In this document: piece after piece, positions 9,757 to 18,664 of the stretch | Numbering within the stretch: the stretch's first letter is position 1 | Layout: each line of letters begins with the position of its first letter | Origin: DASZCR01 sp964246705 | GTDB lineage: Bacteria; Acidobacteriota; Blastocatellia; Pyrinomonadales; Pyrinomonadaceae | Assembly: GCA_964246705.1 (NCBI GenBank) | Contig: CAXTRQ010000008.1 | Location: 1 to 64,000 of the forward strand | DNA length: 64,000 bases | Direction: 5' to 3' | Program-made: the position numbers and the translations under genes | The notes under the pieces: generated by a model | The model's input: only the letters and a program-made list of their open reading frames with translations | What the model was told of the DNA's origin: nothing | Databases searched by the model: none

Positions 9757-12464
9757 AGCGTAACAGAAAAGAGCTTAACGCCATTTTAGACAAAGTTGTG
9801 GCCGGCGTCCGCGACGAGCGCCTTGATCAGTCGGCGGTGAATGATGCGGCCTCGCGCGTCTGGGCGCGCGTCTCCGGGCAAGCGGCGGGCGAGATGTTAA
9901 TTGACTCCCCGGCCTCCGTCGCAGCCGCCAAACGGCTCGGCGGCTGCGCGGATTACCAATCGCTCATCCCTTCTTACCTCCGCGGAGAGCTTTCGCCGGC
10001 GCGCTCTCTGCTGCTCGAAGATCATACGCACGAGTGCATTCCCTGTCGCAAGGCTTTGAAGGCGGCGCGCACGGGCGAGCCGCGAGTGGCGGCACGCGCG
10101 ACGCAAGTGAAACCCGCGCCAGCGAGGCAAACGTCGTTCGCCCCGGCGTGGCGTTGGAGCATCGCCGCCGGGCTGCTGCTGTGCTTCGGACTCGCCGCGA
10201 TGTTCTTCGTCGAGCGCCTCGATCTCTCCGGCAGAACGCTCGCCGCGACCGTCGAGAGTGCGGACGGCGATCTTTACCGCGTTTCCGAAACGGAGAGCCG
10301 CGCGCTCCGGACGGGCGAGCAGATTCAGAAGGGCGAGCGCGTGCGAACGTCCAAAGGTTCAAACGCCGTGTTGCGCCTCGCGGACGGATCGCTCATCGAG
10401 ATGCGCGAGCGCAGCGAGGTCTCGATCACAGAGAACATGAAGGGCGTTACCGTCAAACTCGAACGCGGCGACGTGGCGGTCGAGGCGGCGAAGCAGCGCG
10501 AACGCCATCTCTACGTCGCCACGTCGGATTCGCTCGTCTCCGTGACGGGCACGATCTTCTTCGTCGGCAGCGGCACGAAGGGATCGCGCGTCTCAGTCGT
10601 CGAAGGCGAAGTGCACGTGAATCATGCCGGCAAAGACGACGTGTTGCACCCCGGCGATCAGGTGACGACCAACGCGCGCCTCGAAACCGTCCCGCTCACG
10701 CAGGAAGTCGCTTGGAGCCGCAACGCCGCCCGCTACACGCAACTCGCCGCGGAGTTAACGAGGCTGCGGCAGGACATCAACGCGAGAGTCCCGCGCCCCG
10801 GCGTGCGCTACTCCTCGCGCTTCCTCGACCTCGTGCCCGAAGGCACGATCCTTTACATCACGCTCCCTAATCTGAGCCAGAGGCTCGCCGACTCGCACCG
10901 CATCATGCAGGAGTGCATCAACCAGAATCCCGCGCTCAAAGAGTGGTGGAAGAACGAAGGGCGGGGCGCGGGGGCCGATCAGATCATTGAACGCGTGCGC
11001 GAGTTCGGCGCGCACCTCGGCGACGAGATCGTCGTCAGCGCGGGACTGGACGAGAAAAACGAGCCTGGCAACATCCTCGTTCTCGGTGAGTTGAAGAACG
11101 CGGCTGATTTCCGCCCGTACCTTGAAAGTCAGGTCGCCCAGTTCGCCCGCGAAGGCAGGAACAGCCCGGCGATTCGCATCGTTGACGATCCGCTCGCGGC
11201 GGCCACACAATCGAGCAGCGCTCCCGGACATGGTGAAATCTTCATCTGGGTTCGCAACGATCTTTTCGCCGCGTCTCCGCAGATCGAAAATTTGCGTCAG
11301 CTTGCGACGACGCTCAACAACACCGGCGCGAGCCGCTTCGTCGGAACGTCTTTCCACACGCGATTGGCTGAAGTTTACCGTGAGGGCGCGGGGCTTGTGG
11401 TCGCCGCCGACCTAGAAAAACTCGTCAATCAAATCGCGCGCGAGGACGGAAATCTTCCGGGCGGCGCGGAGCGTGGCGAAGGCTTCCGCCGACTCGGACT
11501 GACGAACCTGAAACACCTCGTCGTCGAGCAGAAGGATTTGAACGAGAAGACGCAGAGCCGCGCCGTGCTCACCTTCAGCGAGCCGCGACGCGGGATCGCC
11601 TCGTGGCTCGCCGCGCCGGGGGCGATGGGCGCGCTTGAGTTCGTCTCGCCAGACGCGAACGTGGCGACCGCCTTCGTAGTCAAAGAACCCGCGCTGCTGG
11701 TTGACGATCTGCTCGACTTCCTCGAAACGGTGCAGCCCGACCTGCGCCGCCAACTGCGCGACATTGAAGCGCAGCAGGGCATCGATGTCCGGCGCGACTT
11801 GGCCGCGCCCCTGGGCGGCGAGTTCGCCTTCGCCATTGACGGCCCGCTGCTCCCGACCCCCTCATGGAAGATGATCCTTGAAGTGAACGATCAAGCGCAC
11901 TTGCAGGGGTCGCTTGAGCGCGTGGTCGAGAGGCTGAACGGCTGGGCGAAACTGAGCGGCAAGGGCGGGTTGAACTGGGACAACACGACCGAAGGCGGGC
12001 GCACGGTTTACACCCTGCGTTCAGCAGATTTCGGACTCGAAGTGCACTACACCTTTGTGAACGGCTACCTCGTCGTCACGCCGCGCCGCGCGCTGCTGGG
12101 CCGCGCCTTGCAGTACCGCGAAACCGGCAACACTCTCTTGCGTTCGCCGCGCTTTAGAGAGACGATGCCGGAGGACGGGAACGCTAACTTCTCCGCGATT
12201 CTCTACCACGACCTCGCGCCCGTCCTTCGCCCGTTGGCGGAGCGCGCGCCTGAAGGTCAGCGAGGGACGCTCGCCGCCGCCGCCGAGATGCCGCCGACTC
12301 TGGTCTACGCTTACGCGCAGGGCGACCGCATCACGCTCGCGGCGAACACCGAAGGCGGGCCGTTCGGGTTAAGTCCCGACAGTCTGCTCGGTCTGCCGAA
12401 CTCGCTCACGATGCAAAATATTCTGATGAACGCGATGGGTGAGAAGAACGAACGGAAGCGGTGA
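9753..12464 (+). CDS. Anti-sigma zinc-finger / FecR domain protein with long C-terminal region
   Basis: 903 aa. Residues ~65-115 look like a putative anti-sigma zinc-binding domain (CADYQ, then HTHECIPCRKAL). A membrane helix follows (WSIAAGLLLCFGLAAMFFVE), then a FecR domain at ~165-310 (LRTGEQIQKGERVRTSKGSN, VTGTIFFVGSGTKGSRVSVV, EGEVHVNH). The remaining ~580 residues are a periplasmic region of unknown fold (VPEGTILYITLPNLSQRLAD at its start), resembling the long C-terminal parts seen in acidobacterial FecR proteins. ATGA overlap with the sigma gene shows coupling. Likely function: hold the ECF sigma factor at the membrane until an envelope signal arrives. The signal and the C-terminal role are inferred, not seen. 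Confidence 0.8.
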   Translation: MKRNRKELNAILDKVVAGVRDERLDQSAVNDAASRVWARVSGQAAGEMLIDSPASVAAAKRLGGCADYQSLIPSYLRGELSPARSLLLEDHTHECIPCRKALKAARTGEPRVAARATQVKPAPARQTSFAPAWRWSIAAGLLLCFGLAAMFFVERLDLSGRTLAATVESADGDLYRVSETESRALRTGEQIQKGERVRTSKGSNAVLRLADGSLIEMRERSEVSITENMKGVTVKLERGDVAVEAAKQRERHLYVATSDSLVSVTGTIFFVGSGTKGSRVSVVEGEVHVNHAGKDDVLHPGDQVTTNARLETVPLTQEVAWSRNAARYTQLAAELTRLRQDINARVPRPGVRYSSRFLDLVPEGTILYITLPNLSQRLADSHRIMQECINQNPALKEWWKNEGRGAGADQIIERVREFGAHLGDEIVVSAGLDEKNEPGNILVLGELKNAADFRPYLESQVAQFAREGRNSPAIRIVDDPLAAATQSSSAPGHGEIFIWVRNDLFAASPQIENLRQLATTLNNTGASRFVGTSFHTRLAEVYREGAGLVVAADLEKLVNQIAREDGNLPGGAERGEGFRRLGLTNLKHLVVEQKDLNEKTQSRAVLTFSEPRRGIASWLAAPGAMGALEFVSPDANVATAFVVKEPALLVDDLLDFLETVQPDLRRQLRDIEAQQGIDVRRDLAAPLGGEFAFAIDGPLLPTPSWKMILEVNDQAHLQGSLERVVERLNGWAKLSGKGGLNWDNTTEGGRTVYTLRSADFGLEVHYTFVNGYLVVTPRRALLGRALQYRETGNTLLRSPRFRETMPEDGNANFSAILYHDLAPVLRPLAERAPEGQRGTLAAAAEMPPTLVYAYAQGDRITLAANTEGGPFGLSPDSLLGLPNSLTMQNILMNAMGEKNERKR

Positions 12465-12498
12465 AGTCGGGAAACTCAACGCGATGATGAAGGGAAGT

Positions 12499-12569
12499 AC
12501 AGGTGGGGGTCTCGCCCCCTGTCTGCTTTAACGGCGAAACGCATGGGCAGAGGACGAGTCCTCTGCCCA
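12499..12569 (+). terminator. Two tandem hairpins after the sigma/FecR operon
   Basis: The first hairpin is ACAGGTGGGGG / CCCCCTGT (12499-12522). The second is a perfect 12-bp stem, TGGGCAGAGGAC / GTCCTCTGCCCA (12544-12569), followed by an A/T-rich ACAATTTTATTT. They lie between the FecR gene and the ABC operon and probably end transcription. The tail is not a pure U-tract, so efficiency is uncertain. Confidence 0.5.
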
Positions 12570-12624
12570 CACAATTTTATTTAACCCCCCTTACGCTTGA
12601 GATCGTAGGAAGTCACATCAGCTT

Positions 12625-13587
12625 ATGAACCCTGTCATCGAACTCAACGGTTTGAGTGTCACGTTCGGCAGGCGGGCGATCCTGAAGGATTTGAGCGGGT
12701 CGGTCAAGGGTCGCGCCGTCGGTCTGCTCGGCCCGAACGGGGCGGGCAAGACAACGCTCATCCACACGCTGCTCGGCTTTCACGCGCCTAGCTCCGGCAC
12801 GGTGCGCATACTCGGGGAAGACATCGCAACGAATGCCAAGAGCCTCCGCGCCGCGGTCGGCTATATGCCGGAGCGCGATTCGTTCATTGCCAAAATGTCT
12901 TGCGTCAGCTTCGTCCGGCTGATGGGCGAACTCTCCGGCATCCCTTCCGATGCGGCGCTCGAACGCGCGCACGAAGCCCTCTTCTACGTCGGGCTGGGCG
13001 AGGCCCGCTACCGCTCGGTTGACACCTATTCGCTCGGCATGAAGCAACTCGCAAAACTCGCGCAAGCTATCGTGCACGGGCCGCGTTTGATCATTCTGGA
13101 CGAGCCGACGAACGGACTCGATCCGCCGACGCGGGGGCGCATGATCCGCCTTATTCAGGAGATACGCGACAGCGGCAGGGCGCACATCCTGCTCTCGTCA
13201 CACCTGTTGCGCGACGTTGAGGAATGCTGCGACGAAATTCTCGTCTTGAAGGACGGGCGCATTGCCGCCAACTGCAACCTCGATGAAGAGCGCAAAGCGA
13301 ACCGCAAGTTCATCGAACTTGAGACGCGCGGGGGCGACCGCGCGGCGTTCGCCGAAGCGATCGGCGGACTAGGCTGCGAGTACGCGCTTGTCGGCGAGCG
13401 GCGCATAAAACTTGTGATGCAGGACGGCGTGGAGATCGACGACCTTTACCGTTTAGCCTTCGAGCGGCGGATTCAGATTCGTCGCTTGAACTACAAGCGC
13501 GATTCGCTCGAAGACATTTTCCTCAAGGCGATGGAAAGCGAAGAGAACGGCGTTGCCAAAGGAGGGAACGGCAATGGCCGTATTTGA
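12625..13587 (+). CDS. ABC transporter ATP-binding protein (ABC-2 exporter)
   Basis: 320 aa. Walker A GPNGAGKTT (~res 35), Q-loop region VGYMPERDS, a signature in YSLGMKQLAKLAQAI (a degenerate LSGGQ, common in this subclass), Walker B LIILDEPTNGLDP and the switch His in LLSSHLL. The C-terminal ~90 residues are the accessory domain typical of CcmA/YxlF-type ATPases. It overlaps the following permease gene by 14 nt. It is the first of four overlapping genes forming two ATPase/permease pairs, so one operon is near certain. The substrate is unknown. Confidence 0.92.
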   Translation: MNPVIELNGLSVTFGRRAILKDLSGSVKGRAVGLLGPNGAGKTTLIHTLLGFHAPSSGTVRILGEDIATNAKSLRAAVGYMPERDSFIAKMSCVSFVRLMGELSGIPSDAALERAHEALFYVGLGEARYRSVDTYSLGMKQLAKLAQAIVHGPRLIILDEPTNGLDPPTRGRMIRLIQEIRDSGRAHILLSSHLLRDVEECCDEILVLKDGRIAANCNLDEERKANRKFIELETRGGDRAAFAEAIGGLGCEYALVGERRIKLVMQDGVEIDDLYRLAFERRIQIRRLNYKRDSLEDIFLKAMESEENGVAKGGNGNGRI

Positions 13588-14494
13588 AAACAGCTACCGG
13601 CAGTACGAAGGCAGGCTCACGCCCGAGTGGGCGCGCTTTCTCGTCCTCCCGCGCTACGCGCTGCGCGACGTGTTCGGGTCGAAGTTCCTTACCGCGGTCT
13701 TCTGCCTGTGCTTCATCTACCCGCTCGTCGCGGCGATTCTGATCTACTTGCATCACAACACGAACGCTATCGCGCTCATGCAAATCAACGTGCGCGAGTT
13801 GTTGCCGATCAACGCATCGTTCTTCCAGTACTTCGTCGAAGTTCAAGGCTGGCTCGCCTTCATCCTCACGGTGCTCGTCGGCCCCGTGCTCGTCTCGCGG
13901 GATCTGGCGAATAACGCCTTGCCGCTCTATTTGTGCCGCCCGTTCTCGCGCGCCGAATACGTGCTCGGAAAGATGACGGTGCTCATTATTTTGCTGTCGC
14001 TCGTGACGTGGGCACCGGGACTTCTGCTCTTCCTCCTGCAAGCGTATCTCGAAGGCGCGCGCTGGAGCGTGTCGAATTCGTGGATGGCGGGGGCGATCTT
14101 CGTCGGGAGCATGACGTGGATCGTACTGCTCGCGCTGCTCGCGCTGGCGATCTCGGCGTTGGTGCGGTGGCGCGTCGTGGCGAGCGGCGCGCTGCTCGGA
14201 TTGCTCTTTATCCCGTCCGCCTTCGGCGAGATCGTCAACAGCCTGTTTATAACGCGGATGGGGAATTTGATCAGCCCTACGGCTTTGATGAAGAACATCT
14301 GGCGCGGCCTCTTCGGCAACTTCACGCGAGAGGTGGGTCGCTTTAACATAGAGGACGCTTGGGGCAGAAGGTTTGTCGATGTCGTGTTGCGCGAGCCGCC
14401 GCTGTGGGCCTGCTGGGTAGCGGTCGCTCTGGTCTGCCTCGCCTGCCTCTTGCTGCTCGCGCGCAGAGTCCGCGCTTACGAAGTGATCAAATGA
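13574..14494 (+). CDS. ABC-2 type permease
   Basis: 306 aa, start MAVFENSYRQYEGRLTPEWA at 13574 with GGAGG 8 nt upstream (a longer reading frame begins at 13553 but lacks this signal). About six membrane helices: FLTAVFCLCFIYPLVAAILI, the segment containing WLAFILTVLVGPVLVS, VLIILLSLVTWAPGLLLFLL, WIVLLALLALAISALV, and a C-terminal WVAVALVCLACLLLLARRV. The cytoplasmic RDLANNALPLYLCRPFSRAEY is the ABC-2 signature loop. It pairs with the preceding ATPase and overlaps the next gene by 4 nt. Confidence 0.88.
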   Translation: MAVFENSYRQYEGRLTPEWARFLVLPRYALRDVFGSKFLTAVFCLCFIYPLVAAILIYLHHNTNAIALMQINVRELLPINASFFQYFVEVQGWLAFILTVLVGPVLVSRDLANNALPLYLCRPFSRAEYVLGKMTVLIILLSLVTWAPGLLLFLLQAYLEGARWSVSNSWMAGAIFVGSMTWIVLLALLALAISALVRWRVVASGALLGLLFIPSAFGEIVNSLFITRMGNLISPTALMKNIWRGLFGNFTREVGRFNIEDAWGRRFVDVVLREPPLWACWVAVALVCLACLLLLARRVRAYEVIK

Positions 14495-15456
14495 CGATAC
14501 GGACAACGAACGCCGAAGGGATGATCGTCTTCGAGGGCGTCTCAAAATTCTACGGCGAGATTCTTGGCGTCAACCGCGTCAACCTGTCCATCGCGCCCGG
14601 CATCACGAGCCTTGTCGGCCCGAACGGCTCGGGCAAGACGACCTTGATGAACTTGATGACGGGGCTGCTGCGACCGACGCGCGGGACGATCAGCGTGCTC
14701 GGCACAAGCCCGCACGACCCGGAAAAACTCTTCCGCAAAGTCGGCTACTGCTCGCAGTTCGATTCTTTCCCGCGCGGCATGACGGGGCGCGAGTTCATCG
14801 AGTTCTACCTGAGCGTTCACGGCTACGCGAGAGGTGAGGTGCGGGATTTAACGCAGGCGGCGCTCGAACGTGTGTCGATGCAGGACGCGTCCGAACGCAA
14901 GGTGGCAGGCTACAGCAAAGGCATGAGGCAGCGCATCAGGCTCGCGCAGTCGATTGCCCACAACCCTTCGGTGCTCATCCTCGACGAGCCGTTGAACGGA
15001 CTCGATCCGATGGCGCGCGCCGAGATCATCCGTTTGTTTCAGTCGCTCGCGGCGGAAGGCTTGTACCTCGTCATCTCAAGTCACATCCTGCACGAAGTTG
15101 ACATGATGTCTGACAGCGTTGTGCTGATGCACAACGGTTACGTCGTCGCGGAGGGCGACGTGCACGGCGTACGCGACGAGATTGAGGAGCACCCAATGCA
15201 GATCCTCGTGCGCTGCGACCGCCCGCAAGTTTTAGCCGCGCGCCTCTTCGAGCACGAGCACATCATCGAGGCGCGCGTCCACGACGACCGGCAGGGGCTG
15301 TTCGTCAAGACGCGCCGGCCCGATGACTTCTACCTGCTGCTCAACCGACTCGTGACAGAGAATAACCTTCAGGTCGAATCAGTCGCCCCGGCGGACGACG
15401 ACCTGAATGCCGTTTACCAATACTTGATCAGTTCCGACGGAGGGCGTGTAAGTTGA
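14491..15456 (+). CDS. ABC transporter ATP-binding protein (second of operon)
   Basis: 321 aa from the ATG at 14491, which overlaps the permease stop as ATGA. Earlier in-frame starts lie inside the permease gene and give a non-ABC N-terminus. Walker A GPNGSGKTT, signature YSKGMRQRIRLAQSI, Walker B LILDEPLNGLDP, switch His SSHIL. The C-terminal extension (VRDEIEEHPMQILVRCDRPQ onward) is the regulatory domain of this subfamily. It shows clear similarity in layout to the first ATPase and is probably an ancient duplicate. Confidence 0.92.
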   Translation: MTIRTTNAEGMIVFEGVSKFYGEILGVNRVNLSIAPGITSLVGPNGSGKTTLMNLMTGLLRPTRGTISVLGTSPHDPEKLFRKVGYCSQFDSFPRGMTGREFIEFYLSVHGYARGEVRDLTQAALERVSMQDASERKVAGYSKGMRQRIRLAQSIAHNPSVLILDEPLNGLDPMARAEIIRLFQSLAAEGLYLVISSHILHEVDMMSDSVVLMHNGYVVAEGDVHGVRDEIEEHPMQILVRCDRPQVLAARLFEHEHIIEARVHDDRQGLFVKTRRPDDFYLLLNRLVTENNLQVESVAPADDDLNAVYQYLISSDGGRVS

Positions 15457-16331
15457 ATTCTACGGTTGAGACGAGGGAGAAGCGTGTGGCAGGGGGCGAC
15501 GAGGTGGCGAATCTTAACTGGTCGCTCTGGGCACGGCAGACGCTCGCCGTCCTGCGCCTCGAACTCGGAAGGAACTTCCTCGGTCGTCGCGCCCTGCTGC
15601 TCTACATGCTCGCGGGACTGCCGCTGACGGTGCTCGCGGCGGTCGCCGTCTTCATGCGGCCCGCGGGCGAGTCTGAGAACTTCGCGGAGTTGAGCATCGC
15701 TTACTCCGTCATCTACGGCGGGCTGATCCTGCGCACGCTCCTTTTCTTCGGTTGCGCGTGGGTCTTCATGAATTTGTTTCGCGGCGAGATCGTTGACCGG
15801 AGTTTGCACTACTACTTTCTCGCGCCCGTGCGACGCGAAGTGCTCGTCGTCGGGAAATACTTATCGGGGCTGGTAGCGACCGTCACGCTGTTCGGCATCT
15901 CAACGCTCGGCTCGCTCGCCCTGCTCTACTTCGGACTCTTCCCGTCACGGAGTGTGGAATATTTTTTCAACGGCCCCGGTTTCGGGCAGGCACTTACGTA
16001 TACTGGAATTACGGCACTCGCGTGCGTCGGTTACGGAGCAGTTTTTCTGATCGTAGGTTTGTTCTTCAGAAACCCGATCATCCCGGCGTTGCTGATCTAT
16101 GGCTGGGAGTGGATCAACTTTCTCTTGCCGCCGTTGCTGAAGAAGGTGAGTGTCATTCATTATCTTCACTCGCTCGCGCCCGTCCCCCCGCCGGAAGGTC
16201 CCTTCGCCGTGCTCGCCGAGCCGACGCCCGCTTGGATTTCCGTCCCCAGCCTGCTCATCTTCACCGCGCTGGCGCTCGTCCTCGCCGGCCTTCACATCCG
16301 CCGACAAGAGATCAGCTACGCGGGTGAATAG
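15453..16331 (+). CDS. ABC-2 type permease (second of operon)
   Basis: 292 aa. It starts at TTG overlapping the previous stop (TTGA), with GGAGG about 9 nt upstream. About six membrane helices, including LLYMLAGLPLTVLAAVAVFM, the one within YLSGLVATVTLFGISTLGSL, the one within ITALACVGYGAVFLIVGLFF and the C-terminal LLIFTALALVLAGLHIR. FRGEIVDRSLHYYFLAPVRR is the conserved ABC-2 cytoplasmic loop, matching the other permease (RDLANNALPLYLCRP). Last gene of the exporter operon; IS debris follows. Confidence 0.85.
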   Translation: MNSTVETREKRVAGGDEVANLNWSLWARQTLAVLRLELGRNFLGRRALLLYMLAGLPLTVLAAVAVFMRPAGESENFAELSIAYSVIYGGLILRTLLFFGCAWVFMNLFRGEIVDRSLHYYFLAPVRREVLVVGKYLSGLVATVTLFGISTLGSLALLYFGLFPSRSVEYFFNGPGFGQALTYTGITALACVGYGAVFLIVGLFFRNPIIPALLIYGWEWINFLLPPLLKKVSVIHYLHSLAPVPPPEGPFAVLAEPTPAWISVPSLLIFTALALVLAGLHIRRQEISYAGE

Positions 16332-16427
16332 ACGTGATTCTTTTGCCGCGCTAGAGTTTAGGTTCTGGCCGGTAGAGTAGAGACCTGATCTTACTGGCGT
16401 ATCTCCCCGTGATACTTGGTAGTGTTC

Positions 16428-17606
16428 TATGAAAGGGGTGAGTCAAGGAAAAACTTCTCCCATGCTGGCGGCATGAAGGATTCCTTCGACCGCCAGCCCC
16501 CGACCTGCCCGTTGCAGCTTGGTCAACGCGGCTCCGATGCGGTCGCCAACTCAGGCGCGTAGCCTTCGCGGCGCTCTGCTCGTACTCAAGCACTCACGGT
16601 CGCACGCTTTGTGCCGACCAGTGTTCTATCTGAGGCTGAAGGCACTCGGCCCCCCGCCTACGGCTTTCTCTGGTCATCCGGGGCGGCATAACGTTGCAAC
16701 AGAGACGCGCGAGCGGTGCCCGCGTGGCCTACACAACCGGCAGATACTCAGCCCCGAAACCTTCAGTGAGCAGACATAGCGATTAACATGCTTGTGACGG
16801 CGGCGACTTCGGCCCGGTCGCCTGTCGCTGACTCACGCAGCTCGCCCGATCACTTTACCGCCGTCAAAGCTTTCACCCGCCTTCCACACGGCTAAAGTAA
16901 GCGCCGCGATCTTGCGCGCCACCGTCATCCGCGCCAACTCCGGACGCAGCCCCGCGCCAGCAACTCCGCGTACCACGTCTTGAAGGGCTCCCACCGGGAG
17001 GCTGTCAGCGCCGCGCCCTTGTTTGCGAGCCACTCCTTGCGCCACCGCTGCTTGTAGACATCGGTGCCGTCGCACGTGATAGCGGGGGAGCGGTAGAGGG
17101 CTTTGATCCGGTTCATGGTGCGGGTCGAGTCCTCGACCAAGTACTCGTAGCTACGAACCAGTTCCTTGAGGTAGCGCGTGCCGTGCTCGCTGTGGTAGAC
17201 GGGCGAGAGCAGCCCGGCGCGCAGCAACCGCGCCAGTTTGCGGGCATCGACCTTGTCCGACTTGTTGCCGTCTCGGAGCAATCGGTTCTTGCGCGGCTCG
17301 CAGACGATGACTCCGGCCTTCGTCTTGTGCAGCACGTCGTAGAGCCATGCGGCGTGGGTGTCTTCCTCGAAGGTGACCTCGACTTGGCCGCGCAGACCCT
17401 TGAGAAAGTCGAAGACGGGGGCGGCACCGGTCTCAACGACCGACTCCATCACCAGCTTACCCGAGGCGTTGAGGACGGCGATGCAGATGCTTGCTTTGTG
17501 AACGTCGAGGCCGACATACTAGGTGTTCATCAGAGTTCTCCTTTCGGTGGTAATCTTCCAAGCTTCGACAACTCAGAAGCTACTACCAACCGAGCACCCT
17601 TTCATA
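16428..17606 (-). mobile_element. Decayed IS110-family (IS1111-like) element
   Basis: About 1.18 kb bounded by short inverted sequences: TATGAAAGGGGTG at 16428-16440 and CACCCTTTCATA at 17595-17606 (reverse complement TATGAAAGGGTG). Short subterminal inverted repeats are a feature of the IS1111 subgroup. The transposase lies on the minus strand (16833-17530), leaving about 390 nt of non-coding DNA at the 3' side (16441-16832). In IS1111-type elements the bridge RNA is made from that side. No structure was confirmed. Confidence 0.6.
16833..17530 (-). pseudogene. IS110-family DEDD transposase, nonsense, deletion and frameshift
   Basis: The N-terminus reads MNT, then a TAG stop, then YVGLDVHKASICIAVLNASG, the RuvC-like DEDD start with the catalytic Asp. 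It continues with CEPRKNRLLRDGNKSDKVDA (the NKSDKVDA motif) and RALYRSPAITCDGTDVYKQR. About 100 residues, including most of the Transposase_20 domain, are missing after KEWLANKG. The C-terminal tail resumes at EPFKTWYAELLARG and finishes in another frame (LARMTVARKIAALTLAVWKA). Clearly inactive. Confidence 0.8.
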
Positions 17607-17776
17607 ATGCGTTGCAAAGATTATATTCAAGCGCGGAAGCCCTTCGAATCCCTTTCGCTAAGCGGCGACCCCGAACAGCGAAGCGACCAACGTCGCCTGC
17701 CCTCGTGCATCACCTCCTGCTAATCTTTTGAGCTGCCCTTTGCGTATCATGTTTACCGCTTCAATGCCTTCGAGAG

Positions 17777-18543
17777 TGCACTGTTGCAAGAATTGCCTGT
17801 GAGCTTATAATCCATCCTTCATCTCAGCCATTACTCATTAGGAATCATACTCATGAAGCATCATAAGTCCCCGTTCAAGTGATGACACTTCGGGACATCC
17901 CTCATCCTTTTGTGCGTTCGTTGGTACTGCCGCTACCAGCTTTCCTATCGAGATGTCGAAGAGATGATGCGTGAACGTGGGCTTGAAGTGGAGCATTCAA
18001 CTGTGTACAGATGGGCACAGTGTTATGCCCCAGAGATCAATAGGAGAATCCGACAACATTTGAAGATGGGTGGCACCTCATATCGAGTGGACGAGACATA
18101 CATCAAAGTCGGGAAGACATGTAAATATCTGTATCGCGCCGTGGATAGGCAAGGACAAACCATGCCGCCTGCCGTTCTCGATCAGTGGCGATCAGAATGC
18201 CGCCTACCCTGAGGCATTCAGCAGTTCACAGGAGGAACGGGTTGTGCCGCAGGACTGCCAACTCAGGCGCGCGAAATACCTCAATAATGTAATTGAACAG
18301 AATCAGCGGTTCATTAAGAAGAAGGTGCGAGCGTCTCAATGCTACAAGAGCTTTCACACAGCGGAACGAACGCTCGAAGGCATTGAAGCTGTGAACATGA
18401 TGAGGAAAGATCAGGTCAAAAGATTGACAAGAAGCGATGCAATGGGACAGGCGAAGTTCGTCGCTTCACTGTTTCAGATGGCCGCCTGATGAAGAGTTGC
18501 TTGTGACCTTGCTGCGCTCTAAAATAAGTTTTGCAACACTGCC
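17777..18543 (+). mobile_element. Decayed IS6-family insertion sequence
   Basis: The left end near 17777 contains TGCACTGTTGCAAG. The right end (reverse complement of ~18528-18543) contains GGCAGTGTTGCAAAAC. Both match the GGCACTGTTGCAAA ends typical of the IS26/IS6 family. At about 767 bp it is slightly shorter than a complete element, in line with an internal deletion. No 8-bp target duplication is recognisable. Confidence 0.75.
17853..18489 (+). pseudogene. IS6-family transposase, double nonsense and internal deletion
   Basis: It begins MKHHKSPFK, then two consecutive TGA codons where the family has W and a basic residue, then HFGTSLILLCVRWYCRYQLS and YRDVEEMMRERG. The helix-turn-helix STVYRWAQCYAPEINRR and first catalytic Asp in YRVDETYIKV are present. 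The middle, with the second Asp, is deleted after AVDRQGQT. The end reads QLRRAKYLNNVIEQNQRFIK, which holds the catalytic Glu, in another frame. Confidence 0.82.
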
Positions 18544-18664
18544 CTTACGGCCTCACAGCAATCTACAGCAGTTGATCTCGCAGATGTTCTAAGAGTGCGC
18601 GCGAGTTTAACGCTTCGCGCGTAATGTTCTTTGCCTGCCTAAACCAAATTGGAGAAACATTCTC

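Noticed and set aside
10034..10870. 278-codon + strand frame rich in Arg/Ala
   Set aside because: Out-of-frame shadow of the FecR-domain gene; composition is typical of GC-rich antisense or off-frame reading.
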